The notes: a model not told the origin generated them from the sequence alone. A DNA stretch of 64,000 bases from Candidatus Pantoea bituminis (GCF_018842675.1 NZ_JAGTWO010000004.1:2356001-2420000); one strand, 5' to 3'; positions 18,447 to 26,878 are shown, counted from the first letter of the stretch. Made by a program: numbers and translations.

Positions 18447-20125
18447 TGTTGCTCCGTTCGTTCTTGTAAGGCGGCAAGTTGCTGCTCACGCCGGTTATAT
18501 TTTGCTTGTCGCCAGTCCAGAAAACGGCGTCGGGTTAAGCGCCACAGCACCCACATCAGGGTAGTCAATGCCAGCGCAGCAGTTAATAAATAGGTGTCAT
18601 TATAGGCCAGTACATTTGATTGTAGCGTCGCCACTGTTTGCAGTTGGCTGGTGCTCTGCGCACCGCGCAAAACGCTGTCACCGACCAGGTTGTTGTAGAG
18701 CGCATTATATTGATTAAGGCGTTCGGTCACGTTGGGATCGAGCAGCGATAATTTGTCGGCCAGTAGACTGGAGTGGTATTTCTCACGCCAAACCTGAAAG
18801 GTGCCGAGGATCGCCGAGCCAATCAAGCCGCCCAGGTTTTGACTCATGCCGAACAGCACAACAAAGCTGACCAGGTTTTTGGGTTGCGTCACCACGCTGC
18901 CCATACCAATCAGCAAGGCCGGTGCAAGGAAAAAGGCGCTGCCGAAACCCAACAGGAATTGACTGAAATACATATTATTACCGCGCGTCAGCGGGCTGGA
19001 TTGCGCATCCATTAGCGAGGCGATAATCATCACCACCAGCGAAGTGACAATCGGCCAGTTGAGATGGGTTGGTTTGATGGTCAGCGCGCTGGCGACAATG
19101 CCAACAATGACGCCAGAGATAATCGCCAGCGCCAGGCCACGCATCTGATCGTTAAGCAAACCGATTTGCTGTAAAAAGCCGATCGCGCCAGTGTTCTGCT
19201 CCGCCAGGACGATACGCATCATGATCATCACGATACCGAGACGTATCATCATGCCGCTGCTGATCCAGCGGGTATTAATTAATGGATTGCGCCGATTATG
19301 CTCAATGACAAAGGCCGCCACGATCAGCGTGAGCGCAATGGCGGTGCAAATACCCAGCCACGGCGTGGTAAACCACCATTCAATACGGCCTAAAGAGAGC
19401 ACGCCACACAGCAGCGCCATGCCCGGTGCCAGCAGAATAAAGGTGACAAAATCCATTTTTTCAAAGGCTTTGATACGGTCACCGGGCGGCAGCTTTACCA
19501 CCAGCACGCAACCCAGCGCAATCAGCGCCAGCCCCAGTTCGAACAGATAAAGCCCACGCCATTCGTCCAGTTGCAAAAGCTCGCTGGAAAAGAGTCGGGC
19601 CAGTGGAATCGCTAACTGCGATGCGGTTAATCCAATCACCAGCGCCTTCATGCGGTGTTTAGCTGGCCACGCCTGAATTTGGTAATAGATACCCAGCGAA
19701 CTCAGCGCGGCACCGACCATGCCATGGGCAGTACGCACGATGATCGCTGAAGCGAGATCGTTGGCAAACAGGTGAAAAAAGGCCACCAGGACATAAAGCA
19801 CCAAAAATGCTTCGGTAAAGACGCGCAGCCCGAATTGCTGACGGAATTTAACCAGCAGCAGGTTGATGGAGATATTCCCCATCACATAGACCGCGGGTAA
19901 CCAGGCAATTTCGTTAGAATAGGCGCCGAAGGTGCCTTGAAGGTTGGTGAGGTTGGCGGTAACTAGGGCATTGCTCAGCGCGCCAGTCAGAGAAATCAGC
20001 AGGCCAATCAGGCCAAAAGCGATACGTTTAGGTGTTGAATGCAGCGGTGTTGACGGCGAGCCCGGCAGCATCGGTTTTTCATGCGGCAGCCATTCACGTG
20101 CGGCATAGGGATTACGCCGGGCCAT
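18443..20125 (-). CDS. DHA2-family (EmrB-like) MFS multidrug transporter
   Basis: Proton-driven exporter of 560 aa with about 14 membrane segments. The first helix begins after a 35-residue cytosolic N-terminus (IAFGLIGLLISLTGALSNALV). A C-terminal basic tail (RRRFLDWRQAKYNRREQQ) is cytosolic. First structural gene after the MarR regulator. Substrates are unknown; MarR-controlled pumps of this kind often export phenolic or other aromatic compounds, which is family knowledge and not shown here. Confidence 0.88.
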   Translation of the reverse strand: MARRNPYAAREWLPHEKPMLPGSPSTPLHSTPKRIAFGLIGLLISLTGALSNALVTANLTNLQGTFGAYSNEIAWLPAVYVMGNISINLLLVKFRQQFGLRVFTEAFLVLYVLVAFFHLFANDLASAIIVRTAHGMVGAALSSLGIYYQIQAWPAKHRMKALVIGLTASQLAIPLARLFSSELLQLDEWRGLYLFELGLALIALGCVLVVKLPPGDRIKAFEKMDFVTFILLAPGMALLCGVLSLGRIEWWFTTPWLGICTAIALTLIVAAFVIEHNRRNPLINTRWISSGMMIRLGIVMIMMRIVLAEQNTGAIGFLQQIGLLNDQMRGLALAIISGVIVGIVASALTIKPTHLNWPIVTSLVVMIIASLMDAQSSPLTRGNNMYFSQFLLGFGSAFFLAPALLIGMGSVVTQPKNLVSFVVLFGMSQNLGGLIGSAILGTFQVWREKYHSSLLADKLSLLDPNVTERLNQYNALYNNLVGDSVLRGAQSTSQLQTVATLQSNVLAYNDTYLLTAALALTTLMWVLWRLTRRRFLDWRQAKYNRREQQLAALQERTEQQ

Positions 20126-20127
20126 GA

Positions 20128-20559
20128 TTACATGGTTCCCAGGCGCGCCAACAGCTGCTCTAACACGCGTTCCGTCACGGCTAACTCTTGCGGATCAATA
20201 TCCGCTAACAACGCGGCACGCAGCGGATCGGCTTGGTCTTTGACCTTCGCGAAAGCGTGATTGCCTTTTTCGGTTAACACCAGATGACGTTTGCGGCGAT
20301 CTTCCGGTGGCTGAACGCGTGACAGCAACTCTTGCTTCACCAGACGATCAACCAGCGGCACCATGCTGGCGTCTTCCAGTCCTAACAGTTGGGCTAACTC
20401 AGTTTGCGTCAGGCGACCCGGCTCACTGGCAATAATACCAATCGCCATCCAGCTACTCATGCTTAAACCGCTGTCTTTCAGATGACGATCAACAGCCAGG
20501 CGCCACGCGTGAGCGGTGAGATAAAGTAAACGAGTGAAAGTCTGATTGTGCTGCGTCAA
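20128..20559 (-). CDS. MarR-family transcriptional regulator of the efflux operon
   Basis: Regulator of 143 aa with the MarR winged helix: LTQTELAQLLGLEDASMVPLVDRLVKQELLSRVQPPEDRRKRHLVLTEKG split over helices and the wing. The gene is 2 bp before the MFS gene on the same strand and so probably heads and represses the operon, released by an aromatic ligand. A palindrome just upstream is a likely self-operator. Divergent from an AraC-type gene. Confidence 0.9.
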   Translation of the reverse strand: MTQHNQTFTRLLYLTAHAWRLAVDRHLKDSGLSMSSWMAIGIIASEPGRLTQTELAQLLGLEDASMVPLVDRLVKQELLSRVQPPEDRRKRHLVLTEKGNHAFAKVKDQADPLRAALLADIDPQELAVTERVLEQLLARLGTM

Positions 20560-20577
20560 AAATTAGCACCCTAATGG

Positions 20578-20589
20578 TTAGACATCTAA
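20578..20589. promoter_or_regulatory. Candidate MarR operator
   Basis: TTAGA-CA-TCTAA is a perfect inverted repeat with a 2-bp spacer, 18 bp upstream of the marR-type start. An adjoining CTAA-TGG-TTAG repeat extends it at 20571-20580. The position over the promoter suits autorepression of the efflux operon. Confidence 0.5.
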
Positions 20590-20705
20590 TTAAGTAATAT
20601 CGTTATTATACGCAAAGCCAAACGGTAATGAAAAGAGTCGCTTCTGTTAAAAATGGGTGATCCACGGCACAATGTCCAGGTGTCGCCACTGTGAAGAGGA
20701 TTGAT

Positions 20706-21554
20706 ATGAAACAGGCAAGGCAAAATTGGGTTGATTTGCGCCACGATCCTCTTAGCGGCATTGAAACAATACGCGCGCATTTCACGGGCCATGCTTATGA
20801 TCCGCACTGGCATGATAGCTATCTCATTGGCGTTACCGAGCAAGGCGTTCAGCAGTTTCATTCACGTCGGAAACAGCATCAAAGCCGACCCGGTACAGTA
20901 TTTATGTTGGAGCCTGAGGAGTTGCATGATGGCGATGCCATTAATGCCCAGGGCTTTACCTATCGCATGTTGTATCTTTCTCAGCAGCAGGTTGAGCAGC
21001 AATTGTCTCCGTTAATTGAACAGGGAACGCAACAGCGTGAACTCAGTTTTGCCGCTACGCTGCGGGACGATCAACAACTTGCCTATGCGGTATGGCACGC
21101 TTTTGAAGCGCTGTGGCATAACCATCCAGAAATAATCAAAGATGCCGCGCTGGATCGCCTGTTTGTCCAGCTTAGTCAGCATCCGTTGTGGCATTATCGA
21201 AACGAAATCATCAACAAGGATGCGGTGCTGGCACAGCAAGCGCGTGAATGGTTGATTGCGCATCACGCTGAAAACCCCGGTTTGCAGACTATGGCGCAGG
21301 CGCTAAATATTGATCGTTTTCGTCTTTCGCGCCTTTTTCAGGCGCATTGGGGATTGCCGCCACACGCCTGGCTGGTGCAATGGCGACTCTGTCAGGCGCG
21401 CCAACAACTGGCAAAAGGTCAGCCTCCGGTCGATGTCGCAGCCGCGCTGGGTTTTGCCGATCAAAGCCATTTAGGGCGCTGGTTTAAACGCGCCTGTCAT
21501 CTCACCCCTTCCCGTTATCAACTGGCTTGCACAAATCTTCCAGACCTTGCTTAA
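20706..21554 (+). CDS. AraC-family transcriptional regulator
   Basis: Regulator of 282 aa. An N-terminal cupin-like sensor (PHWHDSYLIGVTEQGVQQF, MLEPEELHDG) precedes a C-terminal double helix-turn-helix (residues about 180-275: LQTMAQALNIDRFRLSRLFQ and VDVAAALGFADQSHLGRWFKR). The ATG at 20706 is preferred over an in-frame GTG at 20691 because AGAGGA lies 5 bp upstream of it. The next gene encodes a DUF2000 protein, and such pairs are common, so it probably controls that gene. The effector is unknown. Confidence 0.88.
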   Translation: MKQARQNWVDLRHDPLSGIETIRAHFTGHAYDPHWHDSYLIGVTEQGVQQFHSRRKQHQSRPGTVFMLEPEELHDGDAINAQGFTYRMLYLSQQQVEQQLSPLIEQGTQQRELSFAATLRDDQQLAYAVWHAFEALWHNHPEIIKDAALDRLFVQLSQHPLWHYRNEIINKDAVLAQQAREWLIAHHAENPGLQTMAQALNIDRFRLSRLFQAHWGLPPHAWLVQWRLCQARQQLAKGQPPVDVAAALGFADQSHLGRWFKRACHLTPSRYQLACTNLPDLA

Positions 21555-21593
21555 GCGCCTTGTCACAATGCGCTTTTACGTAAGGAGAAAAAG

Positions 21594-22001
21594 ATGCAAG
21601 AACCCCGTTGTGTCATGATTTTGAATGCGGATCTACCGCCAGGAAAAGCCACCAATGCCGCAGCAGTTATGGCCTTAACGCTGGGACAGCGCCATCCGAC
21701 AATGGTTGGTGAAGCCCTGGAAGATGCCAATGCGCGTCGCTATCCTGGTTTAATTCCGGTCGGCATTCCGGTACTGGCTGCCAGCTTCGAGCAGTTAAAC
21801 AGTCTGCAAATGAAATGTGATGAGCTCAATTGTGATGTGGTGCTGTTTCCTGAAGAAGGCCAAACCACCACTGATTACCAAATGTTCAGTGATGCAATGC
21901 GTCTCATCCCCGGTGCAGAATGGCGTCTTTTAGGCTTAGCCATTGTGGGTGACAAGAAAGTGCTACGTAAATTAACTGCCAAACTGAATTTGTTTAGCTG
22001 A
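21594..22001 (+). CDS. DUF2000 family protein
   Basis: Cytosolic protein of 135 aa with the DUF2000 look: MILNADLPPGKATNAAAVMALTLGQ at the N-terminus and LRLIPGAEWRLLGLAIVGDKK-like sequence at the end, a fold related to peptidyl-tRNA hydrolase II. Function unknown. It follows the AraC-type gene by 39 bp with a strong AAGGAG site, likely the same transcript, and is closed by a terminator. Confidence 0.8.
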   Translation: MQEPRCVMILNADLPPGKATNAAAVMALTLGQRHPTMVGEALEDANARRYPGLIPVGIPVLAASFEQLNSLQMKCDELNCDVVLFPEEGQTTTDYQMFSDAMRLIPGAEWRLLGLAIVGDKKVLRKLTAKLNLFS

Positions 22002-22059
22002 AAACGCTACTCACCGCTTAATAGCAGCATTTTTCAGTCCCTTTCTTGATAAATTATTC

Positions 22060-22087
22060 ACCTGTACAGCTATCTTGTACAGGTTTT
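22060..22087 (+). terminator. Intrinsic terminator after the DUF2000 gene
   Basis: A 9-bp perfect stem ACCTGTACA/TGTACAGGT with the 7-nt loop GCTATCT is followed by TTTAA. It sits about 60 bp after the DUF2000 stop. Confidence 0.6.
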
Positions 22088-22393
22088 AACGAATTAAATT
22101 AAAATTAACTTATTGATAAATAAGAAATAGCATTTTTTGATTAAGAACATCATTTTACAAATCCCACTTCCTTGTATAACTTTATCCCCCGTGAGTTGTC
22201 TACGACTCTGTAACGAATGATGCGCTTGCGTCGCCTCTGAAGGTGTCAGTGGATTTCCACCTTCAGAGGTTATTTTTTTGCAAATTACTGTGTGTTTGAA
22301 TTATCGGGCTCCTACGCATCTGTCCATGCGCGGGTTTTTCCTCTTGTCCTGACATCTGAAGCGGAAGTTCAGGCTGTTTTGAAGGGCTGACAC
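22088..22393 (+). ncRNA. Candidate small RNA or terminated leader upstream of the ymgB-like gene
   Basis: This gene-free stretch is AT-rich to about 22190. It then carries a strong intrinsic terminator at 22234-22279: perfect 12-bp stem CCTCTGAAGGTG/CACCTTCAGAGG, a 12-nt loop, then TTATTTTTTT. No ORF ends just before it, so the transcript it ends must be a small RNA or an attenuated leader of the gene at 22394. A second weaker hairpin (CGCAT/ATGCG, 22315-22330, then CGGGTTTTT) follows. The 5' end is not located. Confidence 0.4.
22234..22279 (+). terminator. Strong intrinsic terminator not preceded by a protein gene
   Basis: Perfect 12-bp GC-containing stem and a run of seven T after TTA. The nearest upstream ORF ends at 22001 and already has its own terminator. 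Confidence 0.75.
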
Positions 22394-22654
22394 ATGCAAA
22401 ATGCTTTACCTCAAACCGATAAAGAAATTGCCGAATATTTCAACGCCGCAGCCAACAAACCGGCCAGCGAGATGGAAATTCTGGGTGCCGTGGTGGCTGA
22501 GATTTTGCAAGCTGGTGCCCCAATCAGCAACAAAGCCATTATTTCAAAGCTGATTCATCGTCTTGAGCTGGAATCAGATGTTGCATCGCTCGATATCTAT
22601 CGTCAGCTGCTTGAATTAGTCGTGCATAAAACGCCTGACGATTTTTCGGTGTAA
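22394..22654 (+). CDS. YmgB/AriR-like biofilm/acid-resistance regulator family protein
   Basis: Small helical protein of 86 aa resembling E. coli YmgB (AriR): an N-terminal helix (DKEIAEYFNAAANKP), then EILGAVVAEILQAGAPISNKAIISKLIHRLELESD, matching the family pattern of a short loop with N-K before a second helix. Family members act as connectors to the Rcs phosphorelay and affect biofilm and acid survival. Here that is inference from similarity. Expression may depend on the structured leader upstream. Confidence 0.65.
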   Translation: MQNALPQTDKEIAEYFNAAANKPASEMEILGAVVAEILQAGAPISNKAIISKLIHRLELESDVASLDIYRQLLELVVHKTPDDFSV

Positions 22655-22793
22655 TCGTGACTCCACGGATGGAGTCTATACGGCTTTCGCTGGAAACTTC
22701 CCGCCCTGCCCGGTAACATTACCGCCTCATGATTTACCCAACCTTTCTCGCCTCTCGCGCGAGAGCAAAATTAAAAAGAGCCTGCACAAATTT
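22655..22793 (+). promoter_or_regulatory. Structured leader upstream of the SulP gene
   Basis: Two strong hairpins are visible: GACTCCA-CGGA-TGGAGTC at 22659-22676 and the perfect palindrome CTCTCGCGCGAGAG at 22752-22765. The second lies just before the transporter start and has no T-tract. This may be an mRNA leader that controls the transporter. I could not match it to a riboswitch class by eye. Confidence 0.35.
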
Positions 22794-24299
22794 ATGACTA
22801 AATCGAATGATGTCGCTACGCCACGCGTTGTGGAAAGCGATCTCAGTGTTGGGCGCGTATTACGTTCGCCTGCACTGCTCACGCGTGAATGCCTGGCGGG
22901 CACTATTACCGCTCTGGCGCTGATCCCGGAAGTGATCTCTTTCTCTGTGATTGCAGGCGTTGATCCCAAAGTCAGTTTGGTGGCTTCGGTGGTGCTCTGT
23001 TTGACGTTATCGATCCTGGGAGGACGACCGGCGATGGTCACGGCTGCGGCCGGTTCGGTGGCGCTGGTGATTGGCCCAATGGTGCATGCGCACGGCGTGG
23101 AATACATTCTGCCGGCGGTGGTGATGGGTGGCATCATACAAATATTGTTTGGCCTTGCAGGGCTGTCCCGCATGATGCGCTATATTCCGCGTTCGGTGAT
23201 GCTGGGGTTCGTAAACGCCTTGGGCGTGCTGATTTTCTTTGCACAGGTGCCGCATGTTTGGGGGCAATCGCCGTTGGTGTGGGTATTTTTTGCCGCCACG
23301 CTGGCTATTGTGTTGCTGTTGCCACGCGTATTAAAAAGCGTGCCGTCGCCGCTGGTGGCGATTGTGGTCGTGACCGCCGTTGCGCTGCTGATGGGTTATC
23401 GCGTGCCGAACGTCAGTGATGAAGGCCCAATGAGCGCTGGATTGCCGGATTTTAATCATTTAATGGTGCCGCTCAACCTGCAAACCTTACAAATTATCTG
23501 GCCGACCGCCCTGAGTATTGCCTTTGTGGGTTTAATGGAATCATTGCTGACGGCGAAGCTGGTGGATGACATCACCGATACACCATCAAGTAAGCGTCGC
23601 GAGTCTTGGGCATTGGGCGTAGCCAATATTTTTGCGGGTTTTTATGGCGGTATCGCCGGTTGCGCGATGATTGGTCAAACTATCGTTAACGTTGAACTGG
23701 GCAAAGCGCGTAGCCGTGTTTCAACCGTTGCCGCTGGTTTAGTGTTGTTGCTATTAGTCACCGGATTGAGCCAGATTATGGCGCAAATACCGATGGTGGT
23801 ACTGGCGGCAATTATGATGGTGGTGGCGGTAAAAACAGTTAACTGGCATAGCCTGCAACCAGCGACCCTAAAACGGATGCCGTGGTCAGAAACGTTGGTC
23901 ATGGTGTTGACCGTTATCGTCACCGTCTGGACAGGTAACCTGGCGCTGGGCGTACTGGCGGGTGTGATTGTGGCAATCATGCTGTTCGCACGTCGTATTG
24001 CTCACGTTATTCACGCTCAGCGTAGCCTGAGTGAAGATGGCGAATCAGTACGCTATCTGGTGCGTGGCCCGCTGTTTTTTGCCAGCAGCAACGATCTGTT
24101 TGAGCACTTCGATTACGCCCACGATCCCAAAAACGTCACGATTGATTTAACTCACGCGCAAATATGGGACGCTTCAAGTGTGGCAGCATTAGACGCCATT
24201 GAATATCGCTATCAGCGTTATGGCACTCAGGTCACGATTGAAGGTCTGGATGATCGCAGTAACGATTTTCATCGTCGCCTGACGGGGAATCTGGGTTAA
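22794..24299 (+). CDS. SulP-family anion transporter with STAS domain
   Basis: Inner-membrane protein of 501 aa with about 12 membrane segments of the SLC26/SulP fold (ECLAGTITALALIPEVISFSVIAG opens the core) and a C-terminal STAS domain from about residue 410 (VRYLVRGPLFFASSNDLFEHF...VTIDLTHAQIWDASSVAALDAI). Family members move sulfate, bicarbonate or dicarboxylates. The substrate here is not decided by sequence. A 14-bp hairpin separates it from the convergent small gene. Confidence 0.88.
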   Translation: MTKSNDVATPRVVESDLSVGRVLRSPALLTRECLAGTITALALIPEVISFSVIAGVDPKVSLVASVVLCLTLSILGGRPAMVTAAAGSVALVIGPMVHAHGVEYILPAVVMGGIIQILFGLAGLSRMMRYIPRSVMLGFVNALGVLIFFAQVPHVWGQSPLVWVFFAATLAIVLLLPRVLKSVPSPLVAIVVVTAVALLMGYRVPNVSDEGPMSAGLPDFNHLMVPLNLQTLQIIWPTALSIAFVGLMESLLTAKLVDDITDTPSSKRRESWALGVANIFAGFYGGIAGCAMIGQTIVNVELGKARSRVSTVAAGLVLLLLVTGLSQIMAQIPMVVLAAIMMVVAVKTVNWHSLQPATLKRMPWSETLVMVLTVIVTVWTGNLALGVLAGVIVAIMLFARRIAHVIHAQRSLSEDGESVRYLVRGPLFFASSNDLFEHFDYAHDPKNVTIDLTHAQIWDASSVAALDAIEYRYQRYGTQVTIEGLDDRSNDFHRRLTGNLG

Positions 24300-24304
24300 T
24301 GACG

Positions 24305-24334
24305 CAGACCTGCTGCAAGGTTGCAGCAGGTCTG
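24305..24334. terminator. 14-bp perfect hairpin between convergent genes
   Basis: CAGACCTGCTGCAA-GG-TTGCAGCAGGTCTG starts five bases after the SulP stop. It is very stable but has no T-tract on either strand (TATTAAG follows). It probably acts as a shared 3'-end structure for the two convergent genes. Confidence 0.5.
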
Positions 24335-24336
24335 TA

Positions 24337-24534
24337 TTAAGCTTGCTGCTTGCGTGCTTTGTAACGTGCGATCATGGTAGCCAATGCTTGATAAATCAGG
24401 CCTGCATATAAGCTCATCACAATCGCCATGCCAATTTCTTTGCCTTGCGCCTGCCATGACATAAACCACATGAACACGCCCCACAGCACCGAAAAAACCA
24501 GCCAGCCCCGGACGAACTTCAAAATGCCATTCAT
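24337..24534 (-). CDS. Small inner-membrane protein of unknown function
   Basis: Protein of 65 aa from the ATG at 24534 (MNGILKFVRGW), chosen for the AAAGGAG ribosome site 5 bp upstream; a longer in-frame start lacks support. Two hydrophobic helices (WLVFSVLWGVFMWFMSW and IGMAIVMSLYAGLIYQALATMI) flank a short polar loop, and the C-terminus is basic (RYKARKQQA). Monocistronic. I do not recognise a named family. Confidence 0.7.
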   Translation of the reverse strand: MNGILKFVRGWLVFSVLWGVFMWFMSWQAQGKEIGMAIVMSLYAGLIYQALATMIARYKARKQQA

Positions 24535-24734
24535 AACGACTCCTTTAAGATGAGGCGCTACGATACCTTTGAGTGAGGAGGAACGCATGATTAACAATGC
24601 AAAGTTGAGAGGCACCTCTAATATCCTGTAGTAAATCGACATACTTTTGCAGCAGCGCTTATTGCCCTGCCACCCAGGTTTTCCGATGAGGTTTTCTATA
24701 CTTAATCGTCAAATCACTTAACAGGGAAAATCAT

Positions 24735-24898
24735 ATGAAGCATACAGCATGCTTAATTGCCGCTTTAGGTCTTGCCGCCACACTTTCAGCTTGTGCACCA
24801 CGCCATCACGGTGGAGATGCACCGCCTCCCCGCCAAGCGGACAGCAACCCACCGGCGCACCGGGCGGCAGCGGGCCGGTGGGTCAACCACAGTCCTGA
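24735..24898 (+). CDS. Small lipoprotein (frameshifted as given)
   Basis: A signal peptide with the lipobox TLSAC (MKHTACLIAALGLAATLSAC) is followed by a short His/Pro/Gly-rich tail. As written, the frame leaves the typical composition after APRHHGGDAPPP. Adding one C to the run at 24828-24831 gives PPSGQQPTGAPGGSGPVGQPQS and a stop ending at 24898, about 54 aa, a Gly/Pro/Gln tail like other tiny enteric lipoproteins. Function unknown. Confidence 0.55.
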
Positions 24899-24992
24899 AT
24901 AAGCGGCTTTTAGCCAGCTTAATAGCAAAAAGCCAGTGTAAAGAAGCGATCCTTGCACTGGCATTGTGGTTCAGGAGATGAACTGTCAGCGA

Positions 24993-25877
24993 TCAATGGC
25001 GGCTGGCACATCCGCACTTTGTCATTTCTCCCAGCACTTCTTTTCCCAGATGCGAATGCCTGATCTGCAATTCACCCTGTCGCCATGCACCCTGCTCATC
25101 TGCACGTTGTTCCAATAATCTGTTTAGCGCCTCAGTAACCAGTAAATCGACGCGCTGAGTCCAGGTGGTCAAATGCCAGGTTGATGAACGCGCTTCGTCA
25201 ACATCGCCACAACCCACGATGGCAATATGTGTGCCTTGGCCAAAATCTCGTATTGCCTGCATCGCACCAAACGCCAGCAGATCATTTTCACAGTACAAAG
25301 CTTCAATGCGCTCGGCTGCTCGCGTCTTTTTCAGGTAAGTCATCATTGCTTGATACGCTTGTTCGCGCTCATAACCCTCTGCTGTCAGTACCACTTTAAG
25401 CATTTTATCGGCTGCATTCAGGCTGGCAATATAGCCTTGCATCTGCTTTGAAGGGCTTGAGAGAGTGTTATGCGATTGCATAAAGCCCAAACGTTGATAT
25501 TGCTGCTCAAGCAGCAAATTTCCGATGGCAAAGCCAGCTGCGTAATCATCCGGGCTGATACTCTCTGAAGGGGTTTGAGTGTGGCAAAGATAGATGGACG
25601 AGACGGCATGATGATCGAGAATCGCGGCATCATCAAAACGGTTGGACAAGTAAACCCATCCTTCTACCGGCAACTGCTCAGCCTTTTGACGCAGCGTTGC
25701 GTAGCAATCTTGTGCGTCGGCATTTAGCAGCAGCGTCAGGTAGCCGCGTGCATTCAATTGCCGGGTAATCTCATCAAGCATTGTTTGGGCATGTGGATTA
25801 GCCAGGCCCGCGCTGACTACGCCAATAAAACGGGCCTTGACTACTTTTCCCTGCGTCTCTTGTAGCGTGTTCTTCAT
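24993..25877 (-). CDS. LacI/PurR-type ligand-binding protein lacking the DNA-binding domain
   Basis: Protein of 294 aa that matches the periplasmic-binding-protein-like sensor half of LacI regulators (FIGVVSAGLANPHAQTMLDEI, LGFMQSHNTLSSPSKQMQGY, ALYCENDLLAFGAMQAI, IAIVGCGDVDEA). It begins where the sensor begins: the usual 55-60-residue N-terminal helix-turn-helix is absent, and an in-frame TAG lies a few codons upstream. No HTH-like reading appears in the AT-rich DNA before it. There is no signal peptide, so it is cytosolic. The Cys-containing tail (MTKCGCASRH) is unusual. It could be a decayed regulator or a stand-alone sensor. Confidence 0.75.
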   Translation of the reverse strand: MKNTLQETQGKVVKARFIGVVSAGLANPHAQTMLDEITRQLNARGYLTLLLNADAQDCYATLRQKAEQLPVEGWVYLSNRFDDAAILDHHAVSSIYLCHTQTPSESISPDDYAAGFAIGNLLLEQQYQRLGFMQSHNTLSSPSKQMQGYIASLNAADKMLKVVLTAEGYEREQAYQAMMTYLKKTRAAERIEALYCENDLLAFGAMQAIRDFGQGTHIAIVGCGDVDEARSSTWHLTTWTQRVDLLVTEALNRLLEQRADEQGAWRQGELQIRHSHLGKEVLGEMTKCGCASRH

Positions 25878-26177
25878 GATTAACTATTCGCTTGCGCTTC
25901 GAACTTATTAGATAGAGGAAAGCATAAAGTAAGAATGAAAATTTCAAAAGATATAGAAAAGGAATTTTTAGTGCATTTGTGAGCCAGCTAGCGGAAGTTG
26001 CGAATCTTTTTTGATCGCGATTAACTGAGTCCTGGCTGCATGAATGATTATTTTTACTGTGTTTTTTCTGAATAGATACGGCTTACTAAGATTTGCGCTT
26101 AAGTGCAATCTGGTCACTGCTTTTAACGGCTTATACTTAATAATCTCGACATGCTGAACCCAGAGGAATGTCCGTCA
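25878..26177. other. AT-rich intergenic region between divergent genes
   Basis: No ORF, RNA or clear repeat seen. It must hold the promoters of the LacI-like gene (minus) and the DUF421 pair (plus). Confidence 0.5.
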
Positions 26178-26876
26178 ATGAAGCAGGTTGATATTTTTCT
26201 GTCAGATATAACGCGTCTCGTCTTAGGTCAAAATCCCCCGATCTTTTTGATAGAAGTGATTATCCGCGCGCTCGTTTGCTTTGTTCTTATCATTATTACG
26301 CTCCGCCTGTTGGGACGTCGCGTTGCATCACAATATACGTTGATCGAACTTTCGGCGGTGATCACGCTGGCCGGTACCATGGGCGTACCGTTGCTGGATG
26401 ACAAACGCGGGTTATTACCGCCAGTGTTGATTATTTGCGGTCTGCTCGCGATACAACACCTGTTTGGTCATCTCAGCCTCCGCTTTCGTAAGCTTGACCG
26501 TGTATTGGCAGGCACAGAGCGCGTGGCGTTAGATGATGGTCGCCTACGTCTGGAGACGCTTCGCGGTACAGTGCTATCACGTGAAAAGCTCTTCTCACTG
26601 TTGCGTGGCCGTGGCGTGCAGCATCTCGGCCAGCTTAGCCGGGTTTATATTGAACCTTCCGGTTCATTAACACTGGTGTGGAGCGACACACCACGACCCG
26701 GACTCGCGATCATTCCGCGTTACGACCAAGCCCTGATTACGGCTATGCAGGATGATGAGCATTACGTTTGTGCCTCCTGCGGTAAATTGACTGAAAGTAA
26801 AGAAGAGCATAATCAGCCCTGTCGATACTGTCATGGGCAAGACTGGCTACCTGCTTCCGTTTCGCTGGAGGATTGA
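26178..26876 (+). CDS. DUF421 (YetF-like) membrane protein with C-terminal CxxC pair, copy 1
   Basis: Protein of 232 aa from the ATG at 26178, preferred over an upstream ATG for its GAGGA site. Three N-terminal helices contain the DUF421 signature TLRLLGRRVASQYTLIELSAVITLAGTMG (split here over helix and loop), followed by the cytosolic DUF421 domain (SREKLFSLLRGRGVQHLGQLSRVYIEPSGSL). The last about 35 residues add CASCGK...CRYCHG, a zinc-ribbon-like pair of CxxC motifs that ordinary YetF proteins lack as far as I know. Paralogous to the next gene. Function unknown. Confidence 0.8.
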   Translation: MKQVDIFLSDITRLVLGQNPPIFLIEVIIRALVCFVLIIITLRLLGRRVASQYTLIELSAVITLAGTMGVPLLDDKRGLLPPVLIICGLLAIQHLFGHLSLRFRKLDRVLAGTERVALDDGRLRLETLRGTVLSREKLFSLLRGRGVQHLGQLSRVYIEPSGSLTLVWSDTPRPGLAIIPRYDQALITAMQDDEHYVCASCGKLTESKEEHNQPCRYCHGQDWLPASVSLED

Positions 26877-26878
26877 AA

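Noticed and set aside
20586..20861. 91-aa minus-strand ORF overlapping the AraC gene start
   Set aside because: Antisense to a clear AraC coding frame and covering the promoter, with no domain likeness.
22060..22087. ACCTGTACA/TGTACAGGT looked like a second lux box
   Set aside because: Arms match lux-type half-sites but the centre is 7 bp, giving 25 bp overall and half-sites out of phase. T-tract and position after a stop favour a terminator.
24772..24981. 69-aa plus-strand ORF overlapping the small lipoprotein
   Set aside because: A shifted reading of the lipoprotein region with no signal peptide or ribosome site. The lipobox-bearing frame is better supported.
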